Assembly (NCBI GenBank): GCA_963576785.1 | Contig: OY756142.1 | Location: forward strand, 3,348,001 to 3,412,000 | DNA length: 64,000 bases | Direction of reading: 5' to 3' | DNA from: Chlorophyllum brunneum | Taxonomy: Eukaryota > Basidiomycota > Agaricomycetes > Agaricales > Agaricaceae | Shown: positions 10,474 through 23,742 of the stretch, one piece after another | How positions within the stretch are numbered: the stretch's first letter is position 1 | How the letters are laid out: each line of letters starts with the position of its first letter | The notes under the pieces: model-generated | What the model saw: only the letters and a program-made list of their open reading frames with translations | What the model was told of the DNA's origin: nothing | Databases searched by the model: none | Made by a program: the position numbers and the translations under genes

Positions 10474-13100
10474 ATGTCATCCGGTCCCACAATACGAACT
10501 GCGAGAGTGCATGCTGGCTGGTTTAAGCAGCCCCAACTGTGCGGACTGATCGTAAAGGAAATGGAGTCGGACATGTTACAATGCCCTTTGGACGAATTTC
10601 TCAAACACTATGCTCCTTTCTATCCCAGTGCCCAATCCGTCGAGACTGCCTATCGGAAATTCAAGGATTCGAATATCTACAAGAAGGTCGACCAACCAGG
10701 CAAGGACAGGAAGACCCAGGAGGATTGGGTTTTGAACAAGTTCGAAAACGCGTCTTCGACAGTGGGCCTACCAGAAGAGGCGGTATTCTCCCACTTACAG
10801 GATATTGTCGACGCATTGGGCCGGATCAACTATCTTGGCCAACTTGAAGACCGAAAGAACCTGTTTTTCTACCAGGACTGCCCGCGCAATCAAATGAAAT
10901 CGGAAATCCCGGGTTGCAATTTTAGAGTGGACGCGTGCATCACCCGTAGTCGTGACCCGCATTCCACTGGTGATAATTCAAACGCCATCATCTCGGCAGA
11001 GACCGCAGTGGTTGCGGTGTACGGGAAATCTACCAAGGACATAGAGGATGTAGGTTTGCGACACCTCTGTGCGCTTGTTATGTGTTTTGAATTTCCACAC
11101 AGAATCGCGTCAAGGTGGTGACAGCCGCCAATCACATACTGAACGATGACCCTTGTCGCATGTGGATGTACGGTGTAAGTTTCTTATTTATCCGACCCGC
11201 GTGCATCTCTGACTGTTCTGAAGATTACAATTGAAGACACCACTATGGCAGTGTGGTACTTCTCGCGATCTCACTCAGTCAAGTCGGAAGGTTTCGATTT
11301 CACAAAGGTATCCTAAGCTCTGTGATTGTTTCTTTCCTCCGTCTGAGACTCTATCGTAGGACGTCAAGGCCTTCATCCAGGTCTTTATCTCGTTTCTCTA
11401 CGCAACACCGCTGGAGATGGGGTACGACCCTACAGTTCATCGCGTAGATTATGAAGGGAAACTGCATTATGTGTATGAAGTCGGGACTCCTGAATCCTCA
11501 AGATACTTCAGGACGGTCGAGTCACTGTTTAACCCGCGAGTCCTCCGCATCACAGGAAGGAAAACTCGTGTGTGGAGGGCAGTCGAGGTCGAGGGCTATA
11601 ATGGCGCGCTGGTTGGTAAAGTCAAGGGTGATGGGAGGGAAGTTGCTATCAAGGATGTGTGGCTTGACGAAGGGTCACAGACGGAAGGGCAAAACCAAAT
11701 GGAGGTGTTCAAACGCTTGCGGGGTGTAGAAAAGGACCACTACGCATGGGCTCCCTTGTACCTCCGGTCAGCCTTGGATCACGCGTTTGAGAAAGGTTGT
11801 CAAAGGTATTTTATGGAGATTCTGTGTGACAGCCAATTTATGAAGACGAGGGATCGATCAGCCTTGGCCAATCCTGTTCCGAAGATCCTTCACTTTGACG
11901 AGCAAAACCTTGTGGGAAACTCTACTCAGACTACTGGCTTTTCTGGCCTCCCAACAAATATTTTTGTGGACGAGGATTCTTCGGGCCTGGAAGCACCACG
12001 GCGAATGTACAAAACCAAACAGCAGTATCGGCTGGTATATAGCGAAGTAGGACACTCGCTGGGGATGGCCAAAGACTTGACGACGTCGTTTAATGCAATA
12101 TTGGACGTTTTCATCGGTGGGTTTCACTCATCTGTTGAGTTGGATGATAGCTAACCTCCCTCCAGCACTGGTTCTGTTATATCTCGCTGGCTGGGTGCAC
12201 CGGGATATCAGTGCAGCAAACATCATACTGGTAAAAATGAAAGATGGTTCATTCCGAGGGAAGCTGAGTGACCTAGAATACGCGAAGGACTCTAAGGACA
12301 CAAGTTCCAGTACAGATCCCAAGACGGTATGCTCAAGTCGTTACCAAAGTGATTGTGGCTTACACTGACATGCATTCCAGGGTACACCTTATTTCATGCC
12401 TATTGAGATTCACTCCGGGGTGAAATTTCACAAACCCCAAGGCGGCTTCACGGAAGAGTGTGAAGGTGACCTAGATCCTTTTACCACTGCGCCAGACCCC
12501 GTTCGTGACATTGACTCCAATGATCCGTCACTGTCGCCGCCAAGGTTTCAGTTCCAGCACGATTTGGAATCACTTTGGTGGATTATGGTGTGGATTCTCA
12601 TTGACCGAGTCGATCACCTTCCGGCGCGCGAGTTCTCGGGCACTCTTTTCCAATATACTAGTTTGCCTAGTCGCGCACGGGAGAGATTTTTCAAGCAGAA
12701 CCTGGTTATTTCTACGCTCAGCAAACATATGCACCCACAACTCAACAGCCCCGGGATTTTCCATCCCGTTCATAACATTCAGATGGTGCTCTCGAATTTC
12801 TACTTCGCCGAAGGACCCGCAGATGCATCGACTTTCAATGATATCTATACGAAATATTGGCGGATCCTAGTCACTCTGGTCACCAGAATCCGACCTGTCA
12901 CCGGTGTTAATTTCCGCAGTTCTCGTCCTAAAATCATGGCGGTGAAAAGGAAACACACGGAAACAACAAAGGTCCGGGACGACGCTGAGTACGAGCCAGA
13001 GGAAGATGAGGAGGATGCTATGGGGACCAGTAAAAGGCAGAAAATGGATGCTCACCCTGGAGGCCTGGCACCCCGCAAAAGTATGCGTCACCTCGGGTAG
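10474..13100 (+). CDS. FunK1 fungal-type protein kinase (copy C)
   Basis: Six exons, 10474-11049, 11103-11174, 11224-11307, 11360-12116, 12166-12326 and 12381-13100, encode 789 residues. Exons 1, 2, 3 and 5 have exactly the same lengths as in copy B, so the two are tandem paralogues. Motifs are VAIKDVWLD (K342), HRDISAANIIL (catalytic D510), LSDLEYAKD (D532, the DFG position), ESLWWIMVWILIDRV, and a basic tail ending PRKSMRHLG. Relative to copy B it lacks the acidic inter-lobe insert. It ends 437 bp from the convergent Yta7 gene. The gene looks intact; kinase activity is inferred from the HRD and metal-binding aspartates, and targets are unknown. Confidence 0.87.
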
Positions 13101-13537
13101 AATTTCCCACCAGTGGATAGGTTGGAATGTAATCTTCAATAATAGTCTCTGACAACGTCTGCGTCTGTATTATGATTGTTTTTAACGATAAAGGGTATAT
13201 CTTGACTTCGAATCTCTAAGCTAGGCTCAAGCCTCAACAACTGTGTTTTGGCTATAGAGTTTCTCTTCATGCGCCAACTTCAAGTTCAAACACCCATCCG
13301 AAATTTGATTCTCGCCGAGAAACAATCCCCGTTTAGTCTCCTCAATAACCCTCAAAGCGCAATAAGTTGTGATTCCCGTGCCTCATTATAATATAAACAC
13401 ATAGGGTTAAAGTACAATAGATAAAATCTCGAAACTGATAAACATCAGAACCGAGGGACAGGGTCTCACAGGGGAGTAGTATTAGGCAAAAGAAAAAGAA
13501 ACAGACAAAAGGAAACGTACAGCCAACTCTTTAACAC
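13101..13537. other. convergent intergenic region FunK1-C / Yta7
   Basis: This is the shared 3' region of two genes that point at each other. Its right part (from about 13390) is duplicated at 10191. No gene is seen. Confidence 0.5.
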
Positions 13538-16500
13538 CTACGAGTGCTCACTCCATTCGAAATCACCAACCTCCTCCACAAACTCTCTCACAAGGTCTAT
13601 CGTCTCTTTCACGAGCCCGTCCCTATCCCACTCCATCCTATGCCTCCACACATTCCCAAGACAGGTAGCCCGAAGTTGTTCCAACTGCTCAATGTTCAGC
13701 GACGCAGTACTTGTCTTGAGTTGTTCATGGAGCTTCGCAACCAACGATTCGTCGACGTGGAAATCAGGTAAAGGTGTAGGCGTTCGTTCAATGACCATCG
13801 GTATCGATACAGGAGATGCTTGAGCGGCGGCATCAGTCGACGCAATGACGTCGGGCGTCTGAGTTCGGCGAAGTGGTGTAGGTGTGTGTGGGCGGGGTGA
13901 CGGTGTTCTAGGATGACCATGACTATGGTCTGTAGCAGGCGGAGGAACGAGGAAAGGGTTATTATCGGTGTTCGTGGTTGGTATAGGGGCAACAGTGGAA
14001 AAATTAAATTCGTTCGGCGACGCGGAATTTGGTAGGTGGTTATGGCCAAGTGAGGCGGCAGCAATTGTCGAAGCAGCCGCTGGCTGGTTATTCGCAGGAC
14101 TAGCAGTCCTACTGGTCCTTATCGCAGTAAACACATCTTCCATCGGTGGCAAGGGGTTAAGCAGGGCCGGATCGAACCCACCCCTCGACCGCGGAGTGTC
14201 CAGAACCATTCCATTAAGTTCTGCACTGGAACCATCCATCGCTTGATTGACTTCACCAAGCATTGGCACTGGTGTAACCCGTGTAGGTTGTAAGGGTTGC
14301 ATAGGCTCAACAACCTGTGCCGAAGGAGCGAAGTGTACTGTCCTCGCATGTAAGGGCGTATTCTGCCCAACAATATCCAGCGGGTCCCTTTCCTCGTCTT
14401 CCTCCGTCGACATCCTCGACCTCTTCGACTCCCTCTCCGTCGCTTCTCCATTCTGTCCCTGCCCTTCATCCTCCTCGTGCGAACTTCCCGCACTTCCTCC
14501 CCGCTGCCGCTTCAACCTCCTCTCAAGCTTCACGGGATCCGTAATCGAAATCTCCAATAACTGCCCACTACTCCTCGTACTCCTCCTCGTCGCAGCTTCC
14601 TCTCGTTCCTTCTCCTTCTCCCTCTCCTTCTCTTTTTCCTTCTCCCTATTTTTTCGATGCTCATCTCGACGTTGACGCTCACGAACAGCCATCCTCTCAC
14701 ATTCCAACTTCAACATTGGATCAAACTCTTGAATGCTCACTTGTGCTGCAGTGAGCATGGCTTGAGCTTTGTACATCCGATCCATATCTTCATAAGCGCG
14801 CATCTCGGTGTTCCGCACGATCTTGATGATGTCCTCTAGGAAATCTTGAGGTGTGAGGTAACGTCCCTTGTACAAATCCACATGCATCTTCTCTAGATCG
14901 ACGTCATGTAAGCGAGGCTCGGGAGGTAAGATTGGCGCTGGGGCATCAACATCCATATGATTGTTGATCACGACTTGCTCCTGTTGCTGCTGTTGCTGAT
15001 CGACAGCTTCAACGATGCCATTGACTTGCGGAGCCGGCGCCTCTGTCATATTGGTCTCAGTTGCAGTTGTTATAGTTACTGTGACCTCTGTTTGAACGGC
15101 AGGTTCAGAGAAATCATAATTATACTCCTCCTATAAACCATCAAATCATGTGAGCCAAAACTCAGCGTCAAAAGAAAAAAAGGCACAGCCACTTACAGGA
15201 GCCCGCTTCGTAAACCTCTTAAACTTCCTCTTCAGCTCCGTCAAGATCGGTCCTAGCCGATACTTCAACAGCGTAATCGTCTTCTGGTCACTCTCAACTT
15301 GCAATGCCAACTCGGCCGCCGTAGGTTTCCTCGGTTCCAACGGTGGAGCAACAGGTAATTCTTCCAGCACCCGTTTCTTCCTCTTGACTCCATCTGGGAA
15401 TTGGTTTGGCGGTCGACGAATGTCATGGATAAGCGGCGTAAAGAATTCTTCCCGTCGAGCTTCAGTAGGCGCGGTGATAGCTACGCGGTTCTCTCTCATA
15501 CGCCCAAACCATTGTTTGACATCATATGGTAGTTGAGAGAATTCCCCATCAATGAGGGCCAGGAGGAGAACAGGTTCAGTTGGCGATAGGGTGTCTAGCA
15601 TAGCACGAACGGTCGACCGTGATGTTTCCGATACGGCTGCGCACCAGCCGAGAAGAGAAGGAATATAGATAATCGAGGGTTGATGGCGTTTGGCTTCGAC
15701 AAAGAGTTGCACGATAGCAGCTTCCACAGTCTAAGCGAGCCAACTTTAGAAAGAACGAACAAGCATCCATTCGACAACGGAATCATTTACCCGAGTTGAA
15801 TCACCCAGTAATGTGCCGAGTTCCAACGTCTGGATATGATAGCCTTCCAGGTGGTGTAAAGCCGCAGCGCCTACGTAGCTCTGTCCCATTCCGACGGAGC
15901 CGTGAACTAGTATTCGGGGGCGATAAATGCGTAAGGTTTGCATCGCTAAAAGGAGGGCATTATTAGCGATATACTTCTCATCGAGAAGCGATACATACAC
16001 TGAGAAAACATTTCCCGGTCAAGCGCACCCTCTTCTCCGCCTTCGTCTTCATACTCCGCCTCTTCCAAAGCGCTCAGCTTCTTTTCCAGGGGTAAAACCT
16101 TGTTGATAGCGTCCTTGACCTTTTCTAGAGTGTCGCCAAGGAGAGGTACAAATTGTTGAGGTAGGGGTGATGCAGCCGAAGATGACGATCGGGCGGAAGA
16201 AGGAACGAGCTCTAAAAAGGGAATCATCAATGTGAAGGATTCTAGTCAGCAGTTCAAGGTACATACTCTTGATTGAGATCATGAAATCCCGCAACTGAAC
16301 ATTGATTGTCTCAGGCTTCAATAACAATCGCTCAGTCGACTTGTATATCTGAGGGTATCTGCGCTGAACGGCATTGAGAGCAGTCTCCGTGCATAGAGCC
16401 TAAAGTCATTGGTTTAGCAGCCAACCAAATCAAGCAATCGATTCACATACCCGTAGATCAGCACCACCATAACCTTTCGTCAACTTTGCAAGTCCTTTCA

Positions 16501-18484
16501 GCCTCTGCTTCGCCTCCTCATCCCCATCATTACCCCAACCGAGCCACCCTTTCGTCATAATGGACAAAATCTTTTCTCTGGCGTCCAACCCAGGCAGCGG
16601 GAAATAAAACTCTCTGTCAAATCGTCCAGGACGTCGTAGGGCAGGATCAATAGCATCAGGACGATTAGTCGCACCAATAACCACAACCTGACCACGTCCA
16701 TCCATACCGTCCATCAGGGCAAGCAAGGTGCTTACGATGGAAGCATGAATCTGATCCTGCTTAGACGAACGAACGGGTGCGAGACCATCAATCTCGTCGA
16801 AAAAGATGATGGAGGGCTGCGAGTTCTTTGCTTCTTCAAACAGGAGACGTAGTTGGCGTTCGGCTTCACCGACCCATTTGGACAGACAGTCGGCACCTTT
16901 GCGCATGAAGAAAGCTGACCGGCAATGTCAGGGGGGCGCATGAGGAAAGGAAGGCTTAGGGAATATGGGCTCACATATTGACCGTCCATTCGAGCGACAA
17001 CTAGCTGCGAGCGCCCGTGCGAGGAGCGTTTTACCAGTTCCAGGGGGACCGTGGAACAACACACCTCGAGGAGGCGTAACATCAAAACGTTGAAAGACTT
17101 CAGGGTACAACAATGGAAGAAGAGTCATCTCCTTCAACGAGTGGATGTCTAAAAGCCAACTTTTGAGTCGGGAACGATATTCGTAGCATAGAACAACTGA
17201 CGTTCATCAAGACCACCAACTTCATTAAAGGTTACATTCTGGTTAACACCAAGAGGGTCAGCGTCGGCTAAAGCTACACTTCAGGTCAGTACATGCATGG
17301 ACACGACATTGAAAGACCAAGTACCTGCATCGCCCACTCTGCCCAGGTTGGAGGGCGTGCCAGCAGTAAGATCTCCGGGTAGCATACCACCAGCAGGAAC
17401 CCCAGCTCCAAACGGATTCATCCCAAAAGGTTGTTTACGAGGTGTTCTTGTAGGATAGTCCGAGTCCTACTACAGTCAGGAACTAAGAAAAGGAGTGAAA
17501 AGACGGAAGACACACCGAGTCATCACCACCACCCATGCCCATCCAACGACCCAGCTCTGCACCAGTCGCACTCCACCCAGGTCCTCTTCTCCCTTTGGCA
17601 GGCCCATTACGACCTGCGCCGTTGCGATTTCCATTAGTCTTGGGTTGGGGCCTGGGCATTTCTTCGAGTGGTGGAGGAATAGCATAGTTGATCTTCTGGC
17701 GCTGTCGTAGTGAGTACGGCTTGCCATCAGCGTCTTCCTCAGGCTCGGGCTCGGGCTCTGGTTCAGGTTCCATGGTGACTTCAAGGTCGGAGGTGCCCAT
17801 CGCATCCTCGTTCAAATCGACAGATCCATCCGCATCTGCAGAGGACGGGTCGGAATGTTCAATGTACTGGTCATCTTCTTCTGTCTTCTCGCGTCGTTGC
17901 AAACGAGCTTTATATCTGCTCTCCCTGGACTGCCTCCTAAGGGCCATATTTCCGTTTTTCTTGGGAGGGGCCGCCCCGCTTCGGGTTCGGCTTCGCAGCG
18001 AATAGCCAGATGAACCATCGATTTTTTCCTCTTCATCATCGGTAATAAAGTCTTGGAGATTTCGCGGACGTCGAAGACGGCGGCGGGTATGCATTTCCTC
18101 GTCTTCGTCATCCCCATCGTGCACCAGCTTGACATCATCATCGAACAACCGCTTGGCGTCCGGCTTCCCAATCCCATCAATCTCATCATCTTCAAGGTCC
18201 GACTCGTTGTAGGAAATGTGCATGACTCGTCTTCCTCTTCGGGAGGTGGTGTAAACCGGAGGCTCCTCTGAACTCCCGCCTCTGTCTATATCTGGAGCGG
18301 CCGAAGACGGTTCACTGGCGTTGTACTCTGAACCAGAGAGACCGGCGCTGTCCGATTTAGCTGAGTTTCGCGTAGTAACGGGCATGAGCTTGATTTTGAG
18401 AGGTGTTGGCTGGATAGAGTGCTGAGGTGGTGGTGGCGACGACGGGTGTGAGGATTCCAAATGCGTCGGGTAGGAACTCGGCAT
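13538..18484 (-). CDS. yta7: Yta7/ATAD2/Abo1-type AAA ATPase with bromodomain
   Basis: Ten exons, 18484-17516, 17466-17325, 17273-17202, 17148-16975, 16914-16451, 16399-16267, 16211-15999, 15945-15791, 15730-15197 and 15130-13538, give 1482 residues. The order is as in the family: an acidic low-complexity N-terminus with SLR repeats, then the first AAA module and a linker containing [15 protein letters not shown]. The first AAA has Walker A GPPGTGKT at 428-435, Walker B IIFFDEID at about 487-494, and ATNRP...[10 protein letters not shown] second, degenerate AAA region follows without a Walker A (HGSVGMGQS), then a bromodomain-like region (about 1030-1100), a K/E-rich coil and a Pro-rich tail. 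Family members are nuclear, bind histones and remodel or load/unload nucleosomes. The first in-frame ATG is 18484; an upstream TTG is ignored. Its 3' half was duplicated to 205-2425. Confidence 0.93.
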
Positions 18485-19599
18485 CAAAGAGTGACGCCCT
18501 CACCGCTGCCAGGTGATGTTGCAGAAGTAGGGTGGGACGCAGTTACGGGATTGCTAGTTCTTGTTCTGGGGACAAAGGACAGAATTGTGGGCCAAACAGG
18601 GGGCGGTGCTTGTTTGTACTTGTTGACGGCCATCACCAACGTGTTCCGCTCCTCTTCCGCAGGAACACAGACCTCTGCTCGCCGCCCGCCACAGCGACAA
18701 CGCCGTCCGGCCACCACAGTCGACATCGTGCACTGCGTCCCGGACCCATATCATAGTCACCGTGTAGTCTGCTGGCGCATATATGCTGTTGGCCACGTGG
18801 ATGGCCAAATGTTGAACATCTTCTCCTCGTCCCTCCCTCTCAGTTCTTTTATCCAATACTCATTTAGAGTGGATTCTGGAAAAAAAACCAGGACATAGAA
18901 CCTGGAAAGACGACTCCGCTGTTTTAGCAATATTGCTCGCAATAAATCAGCAGGGCTGGGCCTGCCTGGCAATGTTTCCTCGGGTGTTCCTGCGGAGAAT
19001 CTGGGCGTGTGGACGTCGAAAGCAAAAGAAATCGACGCTTTTTGCGCCCTCGACCTCTCGAAGATACAACGCCGTGACATCCCAACCGTGACTACGTGAT
19101 GCGTCACAACGACGTCACACCCTGCCTCGTGCGCAGGTGAGGTGCCTAACCGTCGGCACCAACGACAGCAGCTCTTGCTGGGTGTGGAAACAGCTATCAG
19201 GCGATCAATACATCAGCACAAACGTTCTTCACAACAAAACCTCGCAGTGACCACGACAACTCACGCGGGGCCGGGTTCTGGAATGTTTCCCAGTGGTCTT
19301 CATGTCATGACATTCCGCCAAAACAATTTCGTCAAAGAACCTGTCGGGGTTGGCTTGTATGTGAACTCACGTCTTCGCCTGGGAGTCTCCAATAACCCAC
19401 TGTCACATCCAGATCACGCTCCGACAAGCGGGTAATACAGATGGCGCCTGGGGTTCCCTGTTGCTTCTTCCACGCTAGTCAAACCCAAAATATCGCGGTT
19501 TATGCGTCCGGCTACCTCCAATTGGCGTAATGACTTACCCGTGTACTTAAACCCCCTCATCTTCTCAGATCTCATCCTCGGTCGTCCTGGCGTCGCTGG
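18485..19599. other. divergent intergenic region, no gene seen
   Basis: It separates the start of Yta7 (minus) from the start of a membrane-protein gene (plus) and should hold both promoters. The open frames here lack family motifs and sensible splice structure. Confidence 0.4.
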
Positions 19600-20847
19600 A
19601 TGTTAAACATTCATGATCCTCTGGTCCAGGTGAGAGGTAAGCAAAATGTTCACTTCACCATGTAGTCTCTGAACTCATAGACGCCTCACACAGTGACATC
19701 CGTGGCCTGCTCTTCGGTCGCCATCCTATCCACCCTTTGCCGCATAGCCATTCGCAAGAAGAAGCTCTGGATCGATGATGTGAGCCTTACCTGCCATCAT
19801 CTACACCCTCCTCACACTCCACCAGGCTGCTACTTTCTTCTCTCTGCTCGCCCTGGTGGTGCAGATAGTCGCTGTTTTCATTACCCCCAGTAGGTTAATT
19901 CTCAATTCGTTCAAAAAACTCGCCAACATCGTGCTTTCCACAAATAGAACCCGGCACAAACATTGGCGAAGTGCGGTATTACATGATTGCAGTCACCTTT
20001 TTTTCTGTGCTCTGGTACGTTCGTAAACATCCTCGATATGTCTCCTCCCTGGCTACCTCGACTGATCTACGTCGTCACCCATCTAGGTCTGCACGACTCT
20101 CAATTCTATTCTCGCTTATCCGCATCAACCCCTTTCCAGAACACCAAACCAAACTCAAATGCGTTGCTACAGTGTTCATCATCATCCCTCTGCTTCTCAT
20201 CCTCCAATGCTTCCTCACATGTATCCCCAAAGACGATTGGAAACTATGGACTATCCCGACTTGTGCCCTCGACAACTCTAGCGCTATCTGTCAACTCATA
20301 GGTCCGTCCTTCACGACTCTCGGCTGTGACCGTTATTGATGTGCTCCTTACAGCTGACATACTGTCCGACGGTGTCCTAGTCTACATCCCAACTCGCCTA
20401 CTCCTGATCCTTAGCGACAAAAACCTACGAACACGTCTCATCCTCATATTCTCCACCTGTATTATTACATCTCTCGTCGGTCTAGCACATGCGACCGAGA
20501 TTTTCAGAGCCGGACATGCCTCACGGGTTTACACTGCTATAATCGAAGTACGCATCTCTCCCCTACTCCAAACTGACATTGATTTCATATACCCCCGATC
20601 ATGACAGAATAACATCGCACTAATCGTTTGCAATACTCCCGTCATCCTGACATCCATCATCGAATTGAAGGAAGCACCATGGGAAGAACGTCATCTGCTC
20701 CATGAACTACGGAACCTTGAACTATCAATCCCCCCACCCCCTCCCAACAACATAGACAACCTCCCAGGAAGAAATTCCAGAATCATCGTCCTCAGTCCAA
20801 TACCCTACCCCGAACGAACTCTCGGAAAAGCGGGTACAAATGATTGA
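19600..20847 (+). CDS. fungal rhodopsin/PTH11-like integral membrane protein
   Basis: Seven exons, 19600-19636, 19694-19779, 19826-19889, 19948-20014, 20087-20301, 20354-20547 and 20608-20847, join in phase to a 300-residue protein. It has about seven hydrophobic helices, starting with SVACSSVAILSTLCRIAI followed by KKKLWIDD. That basic/aromatic-DD motif is typical after the first helix of fungal rhodopsin-domain (PTH11-like) proteins. Later helices carry WSARLSILFSLIRINP, CVATVFIIIPLLLILQCF, a loop with IPTCALDNSS, and SDGVLVYIPTRLLL. The cytosolic C-tail is proline-rich. In this family the role is usually signalling or surface sensing, but the ligand is unknown. The chosen ATG gives a first exon of only 37 nt, the least certain part. 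Confidence 0.75.
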
Positions 20848-22596
20848 TTTATAGATATTTGGTTTTGTAGGGTCTTTGAAAAAGAAGAGATGGAAGTCAG
20901 CTGACAAATTCTATGGGGCGCAGTTCTTCCGCTGATCGTGTGTTCGTTTTTGGTCCCTGAGGCTTAAAAATGACATGATTGACATTTGTTGCATCAGTGA
21001 GTTTTTGTTCTACTTACTTAACTCTTTGATCGAGTTACTTGGGTTGGTTCCTGACGCCCGCTTTAAAGAATATAGGATTCGCCGTCCGACTCGGCAGATC
21101 GTGAGATCAAATAACCAGACACGACCTCGACACGACTATTTTCGTTCAACCAATTTGGTCTCCTAGAATATAAGTTAGGGAGATACCAGCTCTATCTATT
21201 ATCAGATAGTTTGGGCCCATTGTAGGCGAATCTGGAATTATCAACTGTACTTGTAACTTAAGATAATTTTCATTTATCATTGTTGTGTTTTATCCTCAAG
21301 TGTCAATGGATGTCAAGCCTTCAAGATGATAGTCCATAGATATCGAACTAAGTTATGTTCAGAGTGTGACGATGTTCTGGCACCTCCACTAGTTCAGATG
21401 ATTGTTCATCTTGGCCAGTAATATGTCCACTAAGACGTCATCCAGTTCACGATTAGATGACAAGACACTGGGGACATGACAAGAAGCTTTTGTGATATGT
21501 ATCCTAGTAGGTCTTTTGTCCTGCCAAGTGCCAATGTCTCCTTGATCAACTTGAGCTTAATGTGATGGACCATCGGGTTCGGAACCCCGAGCCTCGTCAC
21601 GGGAGATAGTCATATATCTTCGTTCTGGCTCCATCCCCAACCGTTTCACTCAGCTCACGGATGGGGCGACAGACGTAGCATTAAGCACCGGCTCAAGATG
21701 ATATACAAGCCGTTTCACATGTAGAGGAAACCCAGTTTCCCTCGATCCCTGCCAATGATTTCGAAAGAATCGAACCATTGGAGACCGCAGCATTCCTTGG
21801 CGCAATTCCAATAATCCCATGCAAATCACTTCTTACGTTCACTCTCTTGCCCACGCTCTACCTACGCCTAAACCATCCCGGACATCGCACTTCCTGTGCG
21901 AACTTCCTACCATCGTGGGTTTAAGCATTTCAGAAGATTGAGCAAAACCGCCACATTCGGATAAACTACCGTGTCAACCAACCAACCACGTTCTTCTGTC
22001 TTGCACCTATACTGAAAACGATTCCTTTCCAAGAATATGATGCATTCCGCAAGTCGCTCCTCCCCCCCAAGCCAAGTAAAGTTGTGGAGCACACTGTGCT
22101 TCCCCGAGTCAATGCCATTGTGCGGTGATAGACTTAATGTTCAAAGAACTTTACACGAATTTGAAGATCTGGTGAGTGAAAATCCTACTAAATTGTCTAT
22201 TTCTGAGTTTAGGTTCAAGATGCTCTGGAATAAGGAGTGAATCTCACAATGGTGTGCAAGAGGAGTGCTGTGGCTGTATATCCTCGAACTAAATCCGTGT
22301 ACAACTCTATTCGATCCCCGTACGGGTTCCAGAGACCTCCGAGCAGGGGCGCCATTTGCTGGGCCAATTATCATCATCATATTATGATAATACGATTATC
22401 GATCGATGGACGCGTTGTGCTTTGAATTAAAGACGAAATAAGTAACTGGACAGACACAGAGAACATGTACAGTGTATGGCATATAGGGGGGCATAGAGCA
22501 TAGACATAGCGGATGATCAACTAGTCATGAGATGTGCAATGGTATGGTACAAAATGCAAAGAAATGATAAAAAAGAAACTTCTGCTTCCAAAAAGA
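20848..22596. other. no recognisable gene (1.7 kb)
   Basis: The open frames are short and carry no recognisable domain. A GAATCGAACC string near 21762 was tested as a tRNA T-arm and rejected. The right end would be the 3' region of the minus-strand gene starting at 23742. Confidence 0.4.
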
Positions 22597-23742
22597 TCAC
22601 CGCCCCACGCGGAGCTGACGACGAAACCTATCTAATTCTGCCGCTTTCAACTTGCCAATCCGCTCGCATTCGCTTGGGTGCTCAGTCATGCAATGATTGC
22701 GCAAGTCATCCCAAGATGTGCTGCTGTTATTCGGAAAGTTTGTCACTCCCGCCATTCCCTTTTTCGCATTACTGGGTACACTTTTAGCATAAAATCATCG
22801 GCCAATTAAGAAGAAATCAACTTACTGACAGATCCGACAGAAAAGTCGACCTTCTAGCCGGGCATATAAAATATCAATATGCTGGATATCTATTTCCCCT
22901 GGTTTGTAAGGTTGGGGCTCGAGACGGGGCGGCTCGTGTGGACGAGAGGCATCCCGGATGAACTCGGGTTTCCTGGTAGAGCCTGGCCGAAAAGGCATGG
23001 GATGTGCAACACTCGTAATATCAAAACACTCGTCTCCTCGAGAGGGGATGCAAGGATCCGCACTCTTGGAGCGAGGGAGCCCGTGTACGAGGGATGTCAA
23101 TCGAGAGGATTTGGAAAATGAGTTTCGACGTTCAGGTCCGACACAAGATAACCGCTGTAATAGCTCGTCCCCAGACGTTGTGGAGGTTGGGGATGATTCG
23201 TCTGCTGCCTTGAGTGATAGTGCGCCAAACTGCTCCCTCATAAAATCCCGCTCTTGCCTCGCATGACTCAGTTCTCTCTCCGCCAATTCCATTTGTCGTC
23301 TGTAATTGTCTCTCTCCCGCTCGACTCGTTCAACAACGGTCCTGGTGCTCTTGAATGCGATGGACATATTGTTGACTTCGACCTGAATACGTTCTGTACA
23401 TCCACGAAGGTTTTCCTCCAAAGTGGCGAAGAAGCTCGAAGAAGTATGATCAGACCGGGTGTGGGGTGGACGGGTGTATGGGGAACAGCTTAGGCGAGTA
23501 CCGCGCCCGAGTCGGGAGGAATCCGCGGTATTGATGGTGGGCCCATGTGGAGGGAGTTCAGAGGACCACATTTCCGGTGGACATGACAGGCCTAGACGAA
23601 TGACCGGCGCGTCTGAGAGTGGTTTACCATGAGGATGAGGATCATTAGGGTCTACTGACTACAGAGCCTGTCAGTTATGTTGTTGGAGTGCCATTAAGCC
23701 ACGTACCTTAGTCCAGACAGTTCGAGAGGGCGAAGAAGACAT
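22597..23742 (-). CDS. coiled-coil protein with C-terminal zinc-finger-like motif
   Basis: Three exons, 23742-23707, 23658-22826 and 22780-22597, encode 350 residues starting MSSSPSRTVWTK. The middle (about residues 120-170) is a charged heptad-like coil rich in E/R/Q. It is followed by Ser-rich linkers with an arginine-serine flavour, then GEIDIQHIDILYARLEGRLFC. The C-terminus holds CRIC, then about 30 residues later HCMTEHPSEC, the spacing of an atypical C2H2/C2HC zinc finger, split by the last intron. A similar layout occurs in uncharacterised basidiomycete proteins. Function is unknown; a coiled-coil scaffold or nucleic-acid-binding role is only a guess. Splice phases all agree, which supports the model. 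Confidence 0.72.

Noticed and set aside
18461..19435. Long open frames upstream of Yta7 on both strands
   Set aside because: Codon use is unstructured, no family motif is visible, and the frames overlap promoters of two clear genes.
21740..21790. Minus-strand tRNA T-loop like string (GAATCGAACC)
   Set aside because: The flanking bases form a simple hairpin, not the five-base T-stem, and no cloverleaf can be built.
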